From Pigoraptor vietnamica (lineage: Eukaryota > Opisthokonta > Filasterea): a stretch of DNA of 33,662 nucleotides. The notes beneath the pieces are model-generated. The model ran no database searches. It was not told where the DNA came from and saw only the letters and a list, made by a program, of their open reading frames with translations. Position 1 is the first letter of the stretch. Every line of letters starts with the position of its first letter. This document shows positions 1 to 10,400 of this stretch, piece after piece. The DNA is taken from assembly GCA_943704525.1 (NCBI GenBank), contig CALSCQ010000390.1:1-33662 (forward strand), written 5' to 3'. Made by a program: the position numbers and the translations under genes.

Positions 1-55
1 GGGGGCGGGGTGCGGGGTGCGGGTGGGGGCGATGGCTGACGATTGCCCTGGGCAG

Positions 56-2996
56 GTGCCTACGGCGTCGTGCTCAAGTGCCGGAACAAGGTATGCCAGT
101 TGAACGCGGTTGTGCTGCGTGCGTGTGCGTTGCGTGCGAATACAGCGACGTGACCAAAATGCGTGGCGCAGGAAACGAACGAAATTGTTGCGATCAAGAA
201 GTTTAAGGAGGGCGAAGGTGGGGTGAGGCGCCACGGATGCCGCCGCCCCTCTGGGCCGCACACCACTGACTTTGCCGCTGTGCAGATGACGAGGCCGTGC
301 GCAAAACGACTCTCCGCGAGCTCAAGGTGCTGCGCATGCTGAAGCAGGAGAACATTGTGAATCTGAAGGAGGCGTTCCGGCGGAAGGGCAAGCTGTACCT
401 CGTCTTTGAGTATGTCGAGAAGAACATGCTCGAGCTGCTCGAGGAGCGCCCGAACGGCGTCTCCATCGACCACGTGCGCCTGTACATTTATCAGCTTGTC
501 AAGGCCATCCACTGGTGCCACCAGAACGACGTCATTCACCGCGGTGGGTGTCGCGCATGCGTTTGTGTGTTGTGTGGGGGGAAGGAAGGGTCAAGCACGC
601 ACGCCCTTGCAGCTGTACTCACTGCACCGGGGCGTTGCGCAGACATCAAGCCGGAAAATCTCCTCATCAGCTCGGACTATGTGCTCAAGCTCTGCGACTT
701 TGGTGCGTCTCTCTGGAATCCGCGGCGTTCCTTGCAGCTACAGGAGGCTTGTCCCGGGACGTCACGCATGCGCCAGTTGCACGACATGCGTTGTGACACT
801 GCGTACCATCACAGGCTTTGCACGTACTCTAGCGCCCAAGGGGGGTGGTCGGTATACGGATTACGTGGCCACGCGGTGGTACCGGGCGCCGGAGCTTCTG
901 CTAGGGTGCGTTCCATGTGTGTTTGATGCGCGAGAACTGCGGCTGCCTTACATCGTTGCCGACTGTGGCCCCTGTGTGCGCGCCACTGCCATCTCTGTTC
1001 TTGTCCATTTCAGCGGTCGCGTGGTCCTAATCGGTGCCGTGTGGCCGTGAGGGCACCGGCGTTGGCTGTGGCGGTGTGAGAGCGGGTCTGACCTGAGTCC
1101 CTTGTCCCTTCCCCGCAGCGCCAAGTACGGCAAGGCGGTGGACATATGGAGCATCGGGTGCATTATGGGCGAGCTGACGGACGGCGAGCCCCTCTTCCCC
1201 GGCGAGAGCGAGATTGACCAGCTCTACACGATCCAGAGCGTGCTTGGGCCCCTCCCGCCGCACCAGATGGACCTCTTCCTCAAGAACCCGCGCTTCATGG
1301 GACTCAAGTTCCCAGACATGAGCGAGCCCGCGACCCTCGCCAAAAAGTACAAGGGGAAACTCGACGCCGTCGCCCTCGATTTCATGAGGGTGGGGGTTGT
1401 GAGCTGTGCGTGTGTGGTGTCTGTGTGTGCGTGTGTGCGTGTGTATGTGTGTATGTGTTTGGATGGGTGAATGGGTGTGTGTGAGTGTGTTGCTCACATT
1501 TGCCAAACGCAGGGCACGCTGCAAATGGACCCGAAGGAGCGCCTCACGAGCGAGGACTGCCTTGCCCACCCCTTTTTCGACCCCATTCGCAACGAAGAGC
1601 CCCACCAGCAGCTCCTCTATCTCGATTCCGCTGGAGACTCGCGCGCTGAGCGGGTCGACGCAGAGTCATCCGGGGCAGACCGGAGCGGTCTCACGTCGGC
1701 ACGATTGAAGAGTGCCGGCCGCAGCCGACCAACGTCCGCGCGGCCGCAGTCGTCGCGCTCGGTGCACAGGGTGCGTTGCCGTTGTGATCACGTGGTCTCT
1801 CTGTCTTCTCGTCCGCTGATGGCGTTTGCGCCGCGCAGGTGTCGTCAATTTCGTCGCTGGAGGGGCGCGGGTACAACCAGAGTTCCCCGGGCGAATCGGA
1901 CGAGGACGAGGCGCCCCCGCGGCACCGCCAGGGCGGCAAGCACGACGCGGGGTACCTGCCGACTGGCCTGGCACGTGCCAAGAAGGACGAGCGCGGGGGT
2001 CCGTTGGCGGGCCGTGGCGATGCAAGCACGTCCGGCGGGGAGGACTCTGGTGGCGATGACGACGACCGTACGGGCCGACACCACGGGCCTAAGGGCATTC
2101 CGAAGGCGCGCTCGAACGGAGCGTCATTTGTGCGCAATTCGGACGATTCGCCGACATCGAAGGGCAACGCGGGTAATTTCAGGCCAATGTCGGGGGAGCG
2201 CGATGATCGGGATGCTCACCGAGAACGCGAACGGGCGCGAGACCGTGACAGGGAAAGGGAGAGGGAGAGGGAGAGGGAGCGTGAAAGGGAGCGTGAGAGA
2301 GAGCGTGAGAGGGAGCGTGAGAGGGAAAGAGAGCGCGAAAGGGAGCGCGAGCGCGAAAGAGAGCGAGAACGGCGCGATACACGTGATAGGTACGAAGACC
2401 GGGAGACGACGTCGTCGATGGGTGCGCGCGAATATGGGTACGAGCGGCCTCAGTCTGTGGCGGATGGCGGGTATGACGGTGGGATTGGCGCTGCCGTGAG
2501 CCGTCTGGCATCGCGGCGAAACCCTGTGCCGGCGGAGACGCAGCGAGTGTATGCGGCGGCGCAGCCGCGGCAGCGCACGGGAGACGCTCGCAAGCGGGTT
2601 CGACCGCTGCCGGACTCCGTGCATGGGCAGCAACCGCAGGCGCAGAGCCGGGTGAGTAGGTCGCGTGGCGGTGCTTTGAGCGTGCGTCCGCTGACTGCCC
2701 TTCCTCCGTCTTGCAAAGCAGGACTTTGGACCGGTGGCTACCATGGGGTCGCAAAAGCTTCAACCTTACGGAAATGCGCGCACCATTGGACCTGCGCGCG
2801 TGGCCAAGGCATCGCCCTATGAGAAGGTTTGTACAAAGTGGACGTCCGACATGCGCACCCATGTGCTGATTATCTCGTGCAGCAGGGGCACGGTGGCGAT
2901 TTTGGGGCGCGTGGTCGATTGCCGAAGCAACTGCCGCAGCTGGGCCACGACCGTGGTGACTCACCAGACGGCCGCGGTGCGTACGGGCTGCGATAG
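56..2996 (+). CDS. CDKL5-type protein kinase, 5'-partial
   Basis: Ser/Thr kinase of the cyclin-dependent kinase-like (CDKL) family, about 683 residues in the window. The first exon (start codon and beginning of the Gly loop) lies upstream. Exons: <56-90, 172-217, 286-543, 643-702, 815-905, 1119-1389, 1513-1770, 1839-2651, 2722-2826, 2883-2996; all phases close and the frame ends at TAG. Visible motifs are GAYGVVLK (Gly loop), VAIKK (ATP lysine), HRDIKPEN (catalytic loop), [17 protein letters not shown] (activation loop) and GESEIDQ. The body ([29 protein letters not shown]) is closest to CDKL5, but the activation motif is TDY as in CDKL1-3, where CDKL5 has TEY. After the kinase fold comes a long Ser/Gly-rich tail with a Glu-Arg repeat. 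The family acts in cilium length control and microtubule-linked phosphorylation, so a flagellar role is inferred. The last two small exons are the least certain. Confidence 0.9.
1395..1495 (+). repeat. GU-rich intron interior
   Basis: Most of the kinase intron at 1390-1512 is an imperfect (TG)n/(TGCG)n run. Similar GU-rich tracts occur in other plus-strand introns of the window, in the transcribed sense. Confidence 0.8.
2250..2371 (+). repeat. Glu-Arg (GAG-CGN) coding repeat in kinase tail
   Basis: An imperfect six-base repeat of GAG/GAA alternating with CGN/AGG codons. It encodes roughly 40 alternating Glu and Arg residues in the C-terminal tail of the CDKL kinase. The repeat keeps the reading frame, and synonymous codons vary along it. 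It therefore looks selected at protein level and not like a fresh microsatellite. Alternating E/R tracts usually form charged single alpha-helices or RNA/nuclear-speckle-type interaction segments. Confidence 0.9.
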
Positions 2997-3549
2997 CGGA
3001 CGGCCTCAGCTGTCCCTTTTCTTTGACAAGGGTTCAGTCGCGTGTGACCACTACATTGAGTCTTCTGTCTCTTTCTTCGTCGACGTGTCGTTTGCCACTA
3101 TGCGTGCGTGCAGCGTGTGCGCGCAGCGTGCGTGCGTGCGTGCGGCGGCTGGCTGCGCACTTGTAAACTTTCACTGAAAGATAGGTCACGTGATCCGGGC
3201 TTGTCGAGCGATACTGGCCGTAGTCCGATTTGCACTAGAAATTTTGGGCCTGGCTCAAATTAGAGTGCGCGGTCGCACCCCCTCTCCCTCTGGACACGGA
3301 TCGGACTGCCCTTGTCACCCTTCAATGCGCTCGTTCTCACAAAGGCACTGCGACGAGGCACACGCCGCACTCGAAACGGGACGCGACTTCGCTCATTGCG
3401 CTCCTTTGCACAGGGTATTTTCGCTTTGGGTGGCAGCGCCCATAGGACGCGTGCGGCTTGTCGTGGCAGCGGGCGATGGCCAGTGCTGTGGGCCGCTGAA
3501 CGCGCGCTTCGGTGAAAGACAGCGGCCCGCCGTGGGACGGGCGGCGAAC
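2997..3549. other. Intergenic, kinase 3' to RhoGAP 5'
   Basis: I see no convincing gene in this 553-nt stretch. It holds a GTGC/TGCG-rich patch (about 3100-3155), the palindrome TCACGTGA at 3186-3193, and the presumed promoter and 5' UTR of the SAM-RhoGAP-START gene. Short open frames here lack splice or homology support. Confidence 0.6.
3186..3193. promoter_or_regulatory. TCACGTGA palindrome (E-box-like)
   Basis: Perfect 8-bp palindrome about 360 nt upstream of the RhoGAP start codon. The same octamer recurs in the intergenic spacers at 24601-24608 and 27378-27385, which suggests a bHLH-type promoter element. Function is inferred only. Confidence 0.4.
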
Positions 3550-6500
3550 ATGGCTCAGGCGGGCGGCGCGTCGGTGGGTGGCATGGCTGCATCCCGAATT
3601 CCCTCGGACTCGCCTGATTGCCTCGTGTCGAATGGTGTCACGCGCACTCGTCGCATGCTGTCGGTGCCGCACGAAGGCCCTCGCTCACTGCGTGCATTGT
3701 CCGCACTGTCTCTGCAGCCGGCGCCTGCCCATGAAGTCCCAGTCCATGCCCGCTCTTACTCGGAGGACTCGCCGTCCGCGACACCCCCGCGGCTCCGGCG
3801 GCCACATACGCCGTCACTCGACTCGAGCAGGGTGAGCGTCGCGGATGGAGCTTCTGTCCCGACCGCTTGCTCGCCGCTGATATCTGGGGAACTCCTTGCA
3901 GCAACCAACTCCCGGATCTCCGCGCGAGTTTAGGAAAATGTCTGCGCCAAATCTCTATCAAGAGGAAGAGGAAGACGATAATAATGTGCGCGCGGTGCTG
4001 TGTGCGTGCTGTGTGCGTGCTGCGTGCGTGCGTGTGCGTGTGTATGTGTGCACGTGTGCACATGTGTGTGTGCGTTTGCAGTGTCTTTATGCTGCTATCT
4101 CACTCTGTCGTCCCGCAGAGCTCGCGATCGAACCTGTCGGCGTCGCTCGAAGACATTGAGTTGCCTGGTATGTGCTCGCCCCCTGGCTGCGAGGCTCTCT
4201 GCGTGCGACCGTCACCCCTGTCTAACGTCACTCGACTGCGCAGGCAATCCCGAGGACGAAGTGCTGGAGGCATGCCGGTGGCTGGAGGAGGCTGGCTTTC
4301 CTCAGTACGCACAGTGCTACCGCGGTGGGTGGGAAGTGTTGAGAAATGCGAGGGGTCGCGTGATGTGCGACCGCCTTCGTGGCCGTTGCCTGGGCCTCAC
4401 GTGCTCCCCCCCCCCCCCCCCCCAAACACACACACACAGACCGCGTCGTGGTGAACCCCGCGCAGCTCAAGAACGACCACCAGTTTCTCAACGACCATCA
4501 GATTGAGGCCGTCACAAAGCGACTGCGCATCATCAACGAAGCGGTTGAGCGCGTGGGCGGCGATAAGGTGCGTCCTGTGTGCGCTGTGGCCCGGACTTGC
4601 GCCCGTGCTTACTGCTGGCGCTCTCCTCGCAGCGGCTGTCGGCCCCGTCGCCTTCAGAGGAAAGGGTGGGTCCGTCTTCGTCTCTGCTTGTCGCGCGCGT
4701 GCGATTCACATGCTCCGTGGCAATCCTGTCTGTGGAATCAATTGCGCGTGCGGTCGCTCACCGTGCGTCGTCGCACCTGCAGCGCGCGGAACTCGCGCCC
4801 CCCGAGGGTCCGATGAGGGAGCGCCTGACATCGGAGGTGGGTTTTCGGCATGGTTTCAGGCGCCATTGACTGCAGGGGTGGCAGGCACTCACGCGCGCTC
4901 ACTGGCACTCATTGGCATTGCCGATTTGCAGCCGCCGCCGAGTGCGCTCAGCGCTGCCTGGACCTTTCGCAAGGACAGTAACAAGTGGGCGCGCGCCCCG
5001 CCGGACCGCCAGGGGTCGTCGGGATCGCTGTCCAACTTTGGTTCGGTGGCCATCGCGAAGGTTGTGGGGCAGAAGTGGTACCAGTTTGTGCGGCAGCGGT
5101 CGCAGAAGCGCGACACGGACGACATTGACCTGTCGGACCTGTCGGCGCGAGAGGTGGCGCTCGTGCAGCGGCTGTCGCTGTCGCAGCTGACGGGCCTCCT
5201 CGAGCGGCACTCGGACCCCGCGCAGGGGAAGCGCTGGCGGCGCACCGTGGGCGGCCTCAAGCACCTGCTCACACCCAAGAAGCACATTGAGTATCCAGGT
5301 GAGGCCCCTTTCATTTCCGGCTGCGTGTGGGGCAGTAACCCTTTTCTGTGAGAGACGGGTTCAAATACCTTTCGAAACTGATGCCTCTTTACGTCGACAG
5401 AGAACGCCGTGTTTGGGGTGCCGCTGTCCGTTGTGATTGAGCGGACGGGGCGGCCGCTGCCGGACGTTATTTCTGCCGCGATTACGCACCTGAGCGAAAT
5501 TGGTGGGATGCGCGTTGCTGGTGCATACCTCCAGTTCGCCTTGCGCTCATCGCCCTGTTTCCGCCAGGTCCGGGGATAAAGGGCATCTTCCGAAAAGCAG
5601 GCGCCGCTGCGCGCACCCGCGAGCTCAAGGCGATATGCGAGGAGCGGCACACGCTCGACTTCAGCGACCTTCCCCCGCACGACGTCGCGGACCTCATCAA
5701 GCAGTACTTCCGCGAATTGCCCGAGCCACTGCTGACGGAAAAGCTGTCGCCGCAGTTTATCGCCTGCTCGAGTGGGTGATGGGTTTGGCGGCGTCGTTGT
5801 TGGGTGTGGCGTCGTATCGGTGCCTGCCAGTGTAGATATGTATGTGTTTTCGCTGGTAGTTGGTGGTGCGTGTGCCCTTGTCGGAGGAAGCTGTGGGCTC
5901 ATGCTCATTCTGGCTGTCCGCTGCTTTGCAGAATTGCCCGCGCCGCCTCTGTGCGTGCAAGCCCTTCGCCTCGCGGTATCACTCCTACCTGACGAAAATC
6001 GCGAGGTTCTGGGCGTCTTGCTTGGGCTCTTTGCAAAAATCGCGCGCGTATCGCGCACGGTTGGTCCCTACGAAGGCAACGAAATGGGCGCGTCGAACCT
6101 CGCGACGGTGTTTGCGCCGAATCTCTTCCACTTTCCCCCGACGAAGGGCAGCCTGTCGAAGCTCAGCGCGGGGCGCGAGGTCGGCATCCACGAGCTGAGC
6201 AACCGCTGCATGCAGCTGATGATCGAGCACTACGCCGTGCTGCTCTCCGTCTCCTCCGACATTTGCACGCAGATGTCCACGATCCTCGACGCGCAGAACC
6301 GCCAGTTGCCGGCCGACCGCCGCGTGTTTGACCGCCAGAACCTGAACCACATCCGCCTCTCGCTCCAGCGGCAGATCGAGGGCCTGCAGGCGGAGGCCCG
6401 CGTCCGCTTCCGCTCGTTTTCGCCGCACGCCAAGTACTGCGGGGTCAAAGTGTCCATGCGCCCGCCGGAGGAGGACGACGACGAGGAACTGGTCACGTGG

Positions 6501-7246
6501 CGCGGCGTAACTATCGTGCCTGCCTCGCCTGCGCGGGTCCTGGAGCGAATCTTGCGGCAGCGGTACGTGGGCTGATTTTTCCTCTCAAATGGAATTGGGA
6601 GGTCGGTGTATGCAATGAGGCCTCCTCTCATGCGGGCTGTTGTTTCCTCGTTGCAGCCACATGTGGGACAAGGACATTGTGCACGTGGACACGGTGGAGG
6701 AGGTCTCTGCCTCGATGGACGTGTACCGCTACACACACCGGGGATACGCGTCGATACCCGCCCGCGATTACTGCGTTGTGAGGTGCGTGCGAACTGAATA
6801 CCGCGTGTTTTGCCTGCCCTTCTTGACCTCTGGGCCCTTGCAGGACATGGCACGTGTCTGAGACGGGCGTGTGCCATCTCGTCGCCACTTCTGTCGACCA
6901 CGCATCGGCGCAGCCACTGACCGGTCACGTGCGTGCCGCCGTGAGCGAGATGAGCTTTCTTGTGGAGCCGCATTCGCCGACGTCGTCGTTGGGCCACCGC
7001 GACCATCACCACGACGGGCACCGGCCCCTGCAGGCGCAGTCGTCGATCGGCTCCCCTGTGCCGTCGTCTGGCACGTCGACCCCCGTCGCTTCGCGCGTGA
7101 CCCTCCTGTCCCGCGTGGACCTCAAAGGGCGCGCGCCGCAGTGGTACAACAAGGGCGGGGGTTCGCACGACGTTGTGCGCCTCGCCGAGCTGAGGCGCTC
7201 GTTTGAGCTGCCGGCGGACATTGTGAATGTCGAAACGAGCGTGTGA
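3550..7246 (+). CDS. SAM-RhoGAP-START protein (DLC1/STARD13-like)
   Basis: GTPase-activating protein for Rho-type GTPases, 847 aa. Exons: 3550-3831, 3902-3985, 4119-4167, 4244-4324, 4440-4567, 4633-4665, 4783-4836, 4932-5298, 5401-5502, 5568-5771, 5932-6562, 6657-6782, 6844-7246; coding length 2544 nt. Residues 1-138 are Ser/Pro-rich and disordered. A SAM domain follows at about 141-205 (ACRWLEEAGFPQYAQCY resembles the DLC SAM). RhoGAP spans about 360-560: FGVPLSVVIERTG, the arginine finger in GIFRKAG (R402), LPEPLLTEKL, LPDENREVL and NLATVFAPNLF. A START domain fills about 630-840 (YTHRGYASIPARDYCVVR, TWHVSETGVCHLVATSVDH), ending shortly before the stop. In animals this SAM-RhoGAP-START order defines DLC1-3, which inactivate RhoA at adhesions; START binds lipid. 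The small exons 4633-4665 and 4783-4836 are the weakest part. The start is the first ATG of the open exon. Confidence 0.88.
4406..4438 (+). repeat. C18 run plus CA repeat at an acceptor site
   Basis: Eighteen consecutive cytosines followed by AAA and a CA repeat end directly in the AG acceptor of the intron inside the SAM domain. The C-run probably serves as the polypyrimidine tract. Confidence 0.8.
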
Positions 7247-7495
7247 GAGAGAGTAAAAGGCTTCTGATGTAACGCGGTGTAACAGTTGGCGGGAAAAAGC
7301 GCTTGGTCAACAAAATTTGATTTCGCGGCTGTGCTGGGGGGAATTCAAAAACACAATCGCCATCCGCAGCCACGCACACGACGACTGGCCGCGCAGACGC
7401 ACGCGCCCGTCACAGTGGCCGACGGAGGCCTTTTCCAAAGCAGCCGCCAAGAGGACAGCGGTCGCTTGAGGATGCGCTGGTCCTAAGAGCGAAAC
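7247..7495. other. Intergenic, RhoGAP to DNA2
   Basis: A 249-nt spacer between tandem genes. It should contain the RhoGAP 3' end and the DNA2 promoter. I see no RNA gene or TATA box. Confidence 0.5.
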
Positions 7496-10400
7496 ATGCT
7501 CAAACTGCGGCGCAAGGGCGATGCGCCTGCCACCGCAGCCGCAACGCAGAAGGTGGTTGTGCGACGGACGTCTGCGGTGTGAGTGCAAGGACTCGTGCTG
7601 GGCTCTGTTTTCTGACATTGCCGTTGTGCCCCACAGCCCGCCACAGGGAAGCCGACAGACATCGCCTCGTTCTTCGGGCGGACTGCGCACAAGGCCGAGC
7701 CCACACTCCCCGCAGCGCACGGGTCGCAGAACGGCGCGCGCACGGGCGCGCTCAATGGCGCGTGTGATGCTGCGCCAGCCGCTCACACGGCAATTGAGAC
7801 GGGAGCTGCATCCGCATCTGCGCCGGTGACTGCGGCGGCGCCGTCGGACTTGCACGTCGTGCCACTCACGTCACCAACGGGAGCCGAGTGCGCGGAGCAC
7901 GTGACATGGCTCAAGTCGCCAACAAGCATCGCGCGGCGTGCTTCAGGTGTGTGTTGCCTGCGTTGCTCTGCGTTAATCGCCGTGCGTTCGCGGCTGTGTT
8001 ACACCGTGCGCAAGTGCCCCTCTCAATCCCTCAACCCGCAGCAAAGCGGAGAGAGCGCGACGCACCCGACCTTGAAATCCACAGCATTGCGCACATGCTC
8101 GGCAGCACGGACGGCGAAATGACGCAGAAGCGGCGCCGCTCGACGAGGGGCTCCAGTGAAAGTGTGGGTGCGCTGCTGTCGTGAAAGTGTGGGTGCGCCG
8201 CTGTCGCGAATGCATGAACCTGCCCGTCGCTCAATCTGAGTCCCCGCAGTGTCCACGCATGTCGCCCCCGTCAGCCTCACCGACCGATGTGGGGCGCTCC
8301 CTTGTGTCCCGGTGGCTGTCCTGCGACACTCCTGCGACGCCCCTAGACACCGCCGCGGAGATGCTCCCGCGCACTGCGGCCGACGGGCGCGTGGAGGGGC
8401 GCCCGGGCGGAGGTGCACGCCGCGCCAATCCCTTTCTGCGGCGAAGCGACGGATCGTCCTCTCGCAAGCGGTCATCGGCGGCGATTGTGTGCGCGCTGTC
8501 GTCCCTTGCGCGTGCGAGCCGGAAGGACGAGTGCGGCGAGAGCGCCCCGGTGGCCGCATGCAGCGAGGAGTCCCGCGCAGAGAGCGAAGGCGACGAGTTC
8601 AGCCACTGCGGACAGCCGGCCTCGGCACGCGGATCTCACGCGAGCGGTCTCTCCGGAGCGCAGGAAGACAACGCTTCGCTGTCATTCCCCCGCGAGCGCT
8701 GCGTGACGTCCCAAAGTGAAAAACAGGAGGAAGGCGGCGCACACGGCGAGGGGAATGGGGCAGCACTTGAATTGGGGACGCGCCGAGAAGACGAGAGCGA
8801 GAAGCACACAGGAGAGGGTGCGGACGATGAGTTTGGCGGCTGCGACGACCTCTGTGCCATTGACTCGGCGGCGTTCGATGCGATCGTGTGCGGGGCGGCG
8901 ACGCAGGCCGAGAGCGATGGCGACGACATGGACTGCGACTTTGCGTTGCTCGGGAGCGCCCTCGACGCCTTCGAGAGGTCCGCGTGCCCACAGCCCTTCG
9001 ACGCACGCCTGCGGTACGTCGTGACGTCGGTCGTCACGCAGGATTCGCCTTGCTTCCCCTTCCGCGAGCTGGTGGTGGGCATCGCGCCTGAGGAACCCGG
9101 GAAGTCCTTGCGCAGGCGCGAGAGCAGCGCCCGCTCGCCCGCTGCCGACGCCGCCGAGTCCGCCGCGGCGCACTCGTCTCCGCCGCTGCGCCTCGTCCTG
9201 CGTGGCCGATGGGCGTCCATGCCGGCGAAAGCGGGAGACATCGTGCGCGTCGACGGGCCCACGTGGGGCGCGTGTGCGTGCGGCGTGCCCACGTGGGTTG
9301 TGGACGACGAGGGGGGCGCGGTGATTGTGGCGCCAGACTGCCTCGTGTCGGGCACGCGCGTGGCCGAGTCGTTCACTTGCATTCGCCGCAGCGTGCTCAA
9401 CGAACGCTTCCGCGGCCCCGCCAACTCGGCCGCGCCCGCCATCCTCAACGGCAGCCTGCTCCACGAGGTCTTCCAGCGCGCCCTTGCCGCCCGCGACTTT
9501 TCCGAGTCGGCGCTCGCCGCCCACTGCGACGCGGCCGTCGTGCGGCACCTCGAGGACATATGCTGCCTGGGGGACTCGGAGGCAGCCGTGCGCGAGCGCG
9601 TGATGGAGGCCGCCGGTGCCCTGCGCCAGTGGGCGGAAGTGTTTGTGCGCGACAGCCCGTCGGCGGCCGCCGCGATTGCGTACGATGGCGCGTCCGACGC
9701 CCCCGTCGGCGGCGCAAGGCGGCGCATTTGTGTCCGGTCTATGGTGGACTGCGAGGAGAACTACTGGTCGCCGCGCTACGGCCTCAAGGGCAAGGTGGAC
9801 GCGACGGTCGAGATGGGCATTGAAGAGGACTCTGCGGACAGCACCCTCCCGAAGGCCCTCGGCGGGGCCGGGGTGTCCGGCGAGAAGGGTGTGCGGACAT
9901 GCGTCGTCCCACTGGAACTCAAGACCGGGCGCAGCGGGGGCGCGGCTGCGGCGGCCCATCGCGCGCAGCTGATACTGTACACGCTGCTAATGGCTGAACG
10001 GCACGCGTCGTCCGCTGGCGAGGGCGGCCTGCTGTTCTATCTGCGCGGGAGCGAGATGTCCGGGGTGAGTGCCACTCGCGCCGAAATACGGGAACTGCTT
10101 GCCGCCCGCAACGACCTCGCGAGCTATCTCGCCGTGGAAGACGTCCTGCCCCCCATGCTGCAGCAGGAGCACTCGTGCCGCGGGTGTTTCCAGGCGGACA
10201 CGTGCGCCATATACCACCGCGCCGTTGAGGCGGGAAATGCCGAGACGGCCAAGATGGGCCCTGCCTTCGCGGAGCACACGGCCCATCTCTCCGACACCCA
10301 CGCGGACTACTTCAGGCGCTGGATTCGCCTGATCGACCTCGAGGCGGGCGAGGCGCGCGGTGGGCGGCGCGAGATATGGACCATGTCGGCCGCAGAGCGC

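Noticed and set aside
5360-5380. GGGTTCAAAT, resembling a tRNA T-arm (B box)
   Set aside because: The flanks do not form a 5-bp T-stem, no acceptor stem or A box fits, and the site lies inside a RhoGAP intron.
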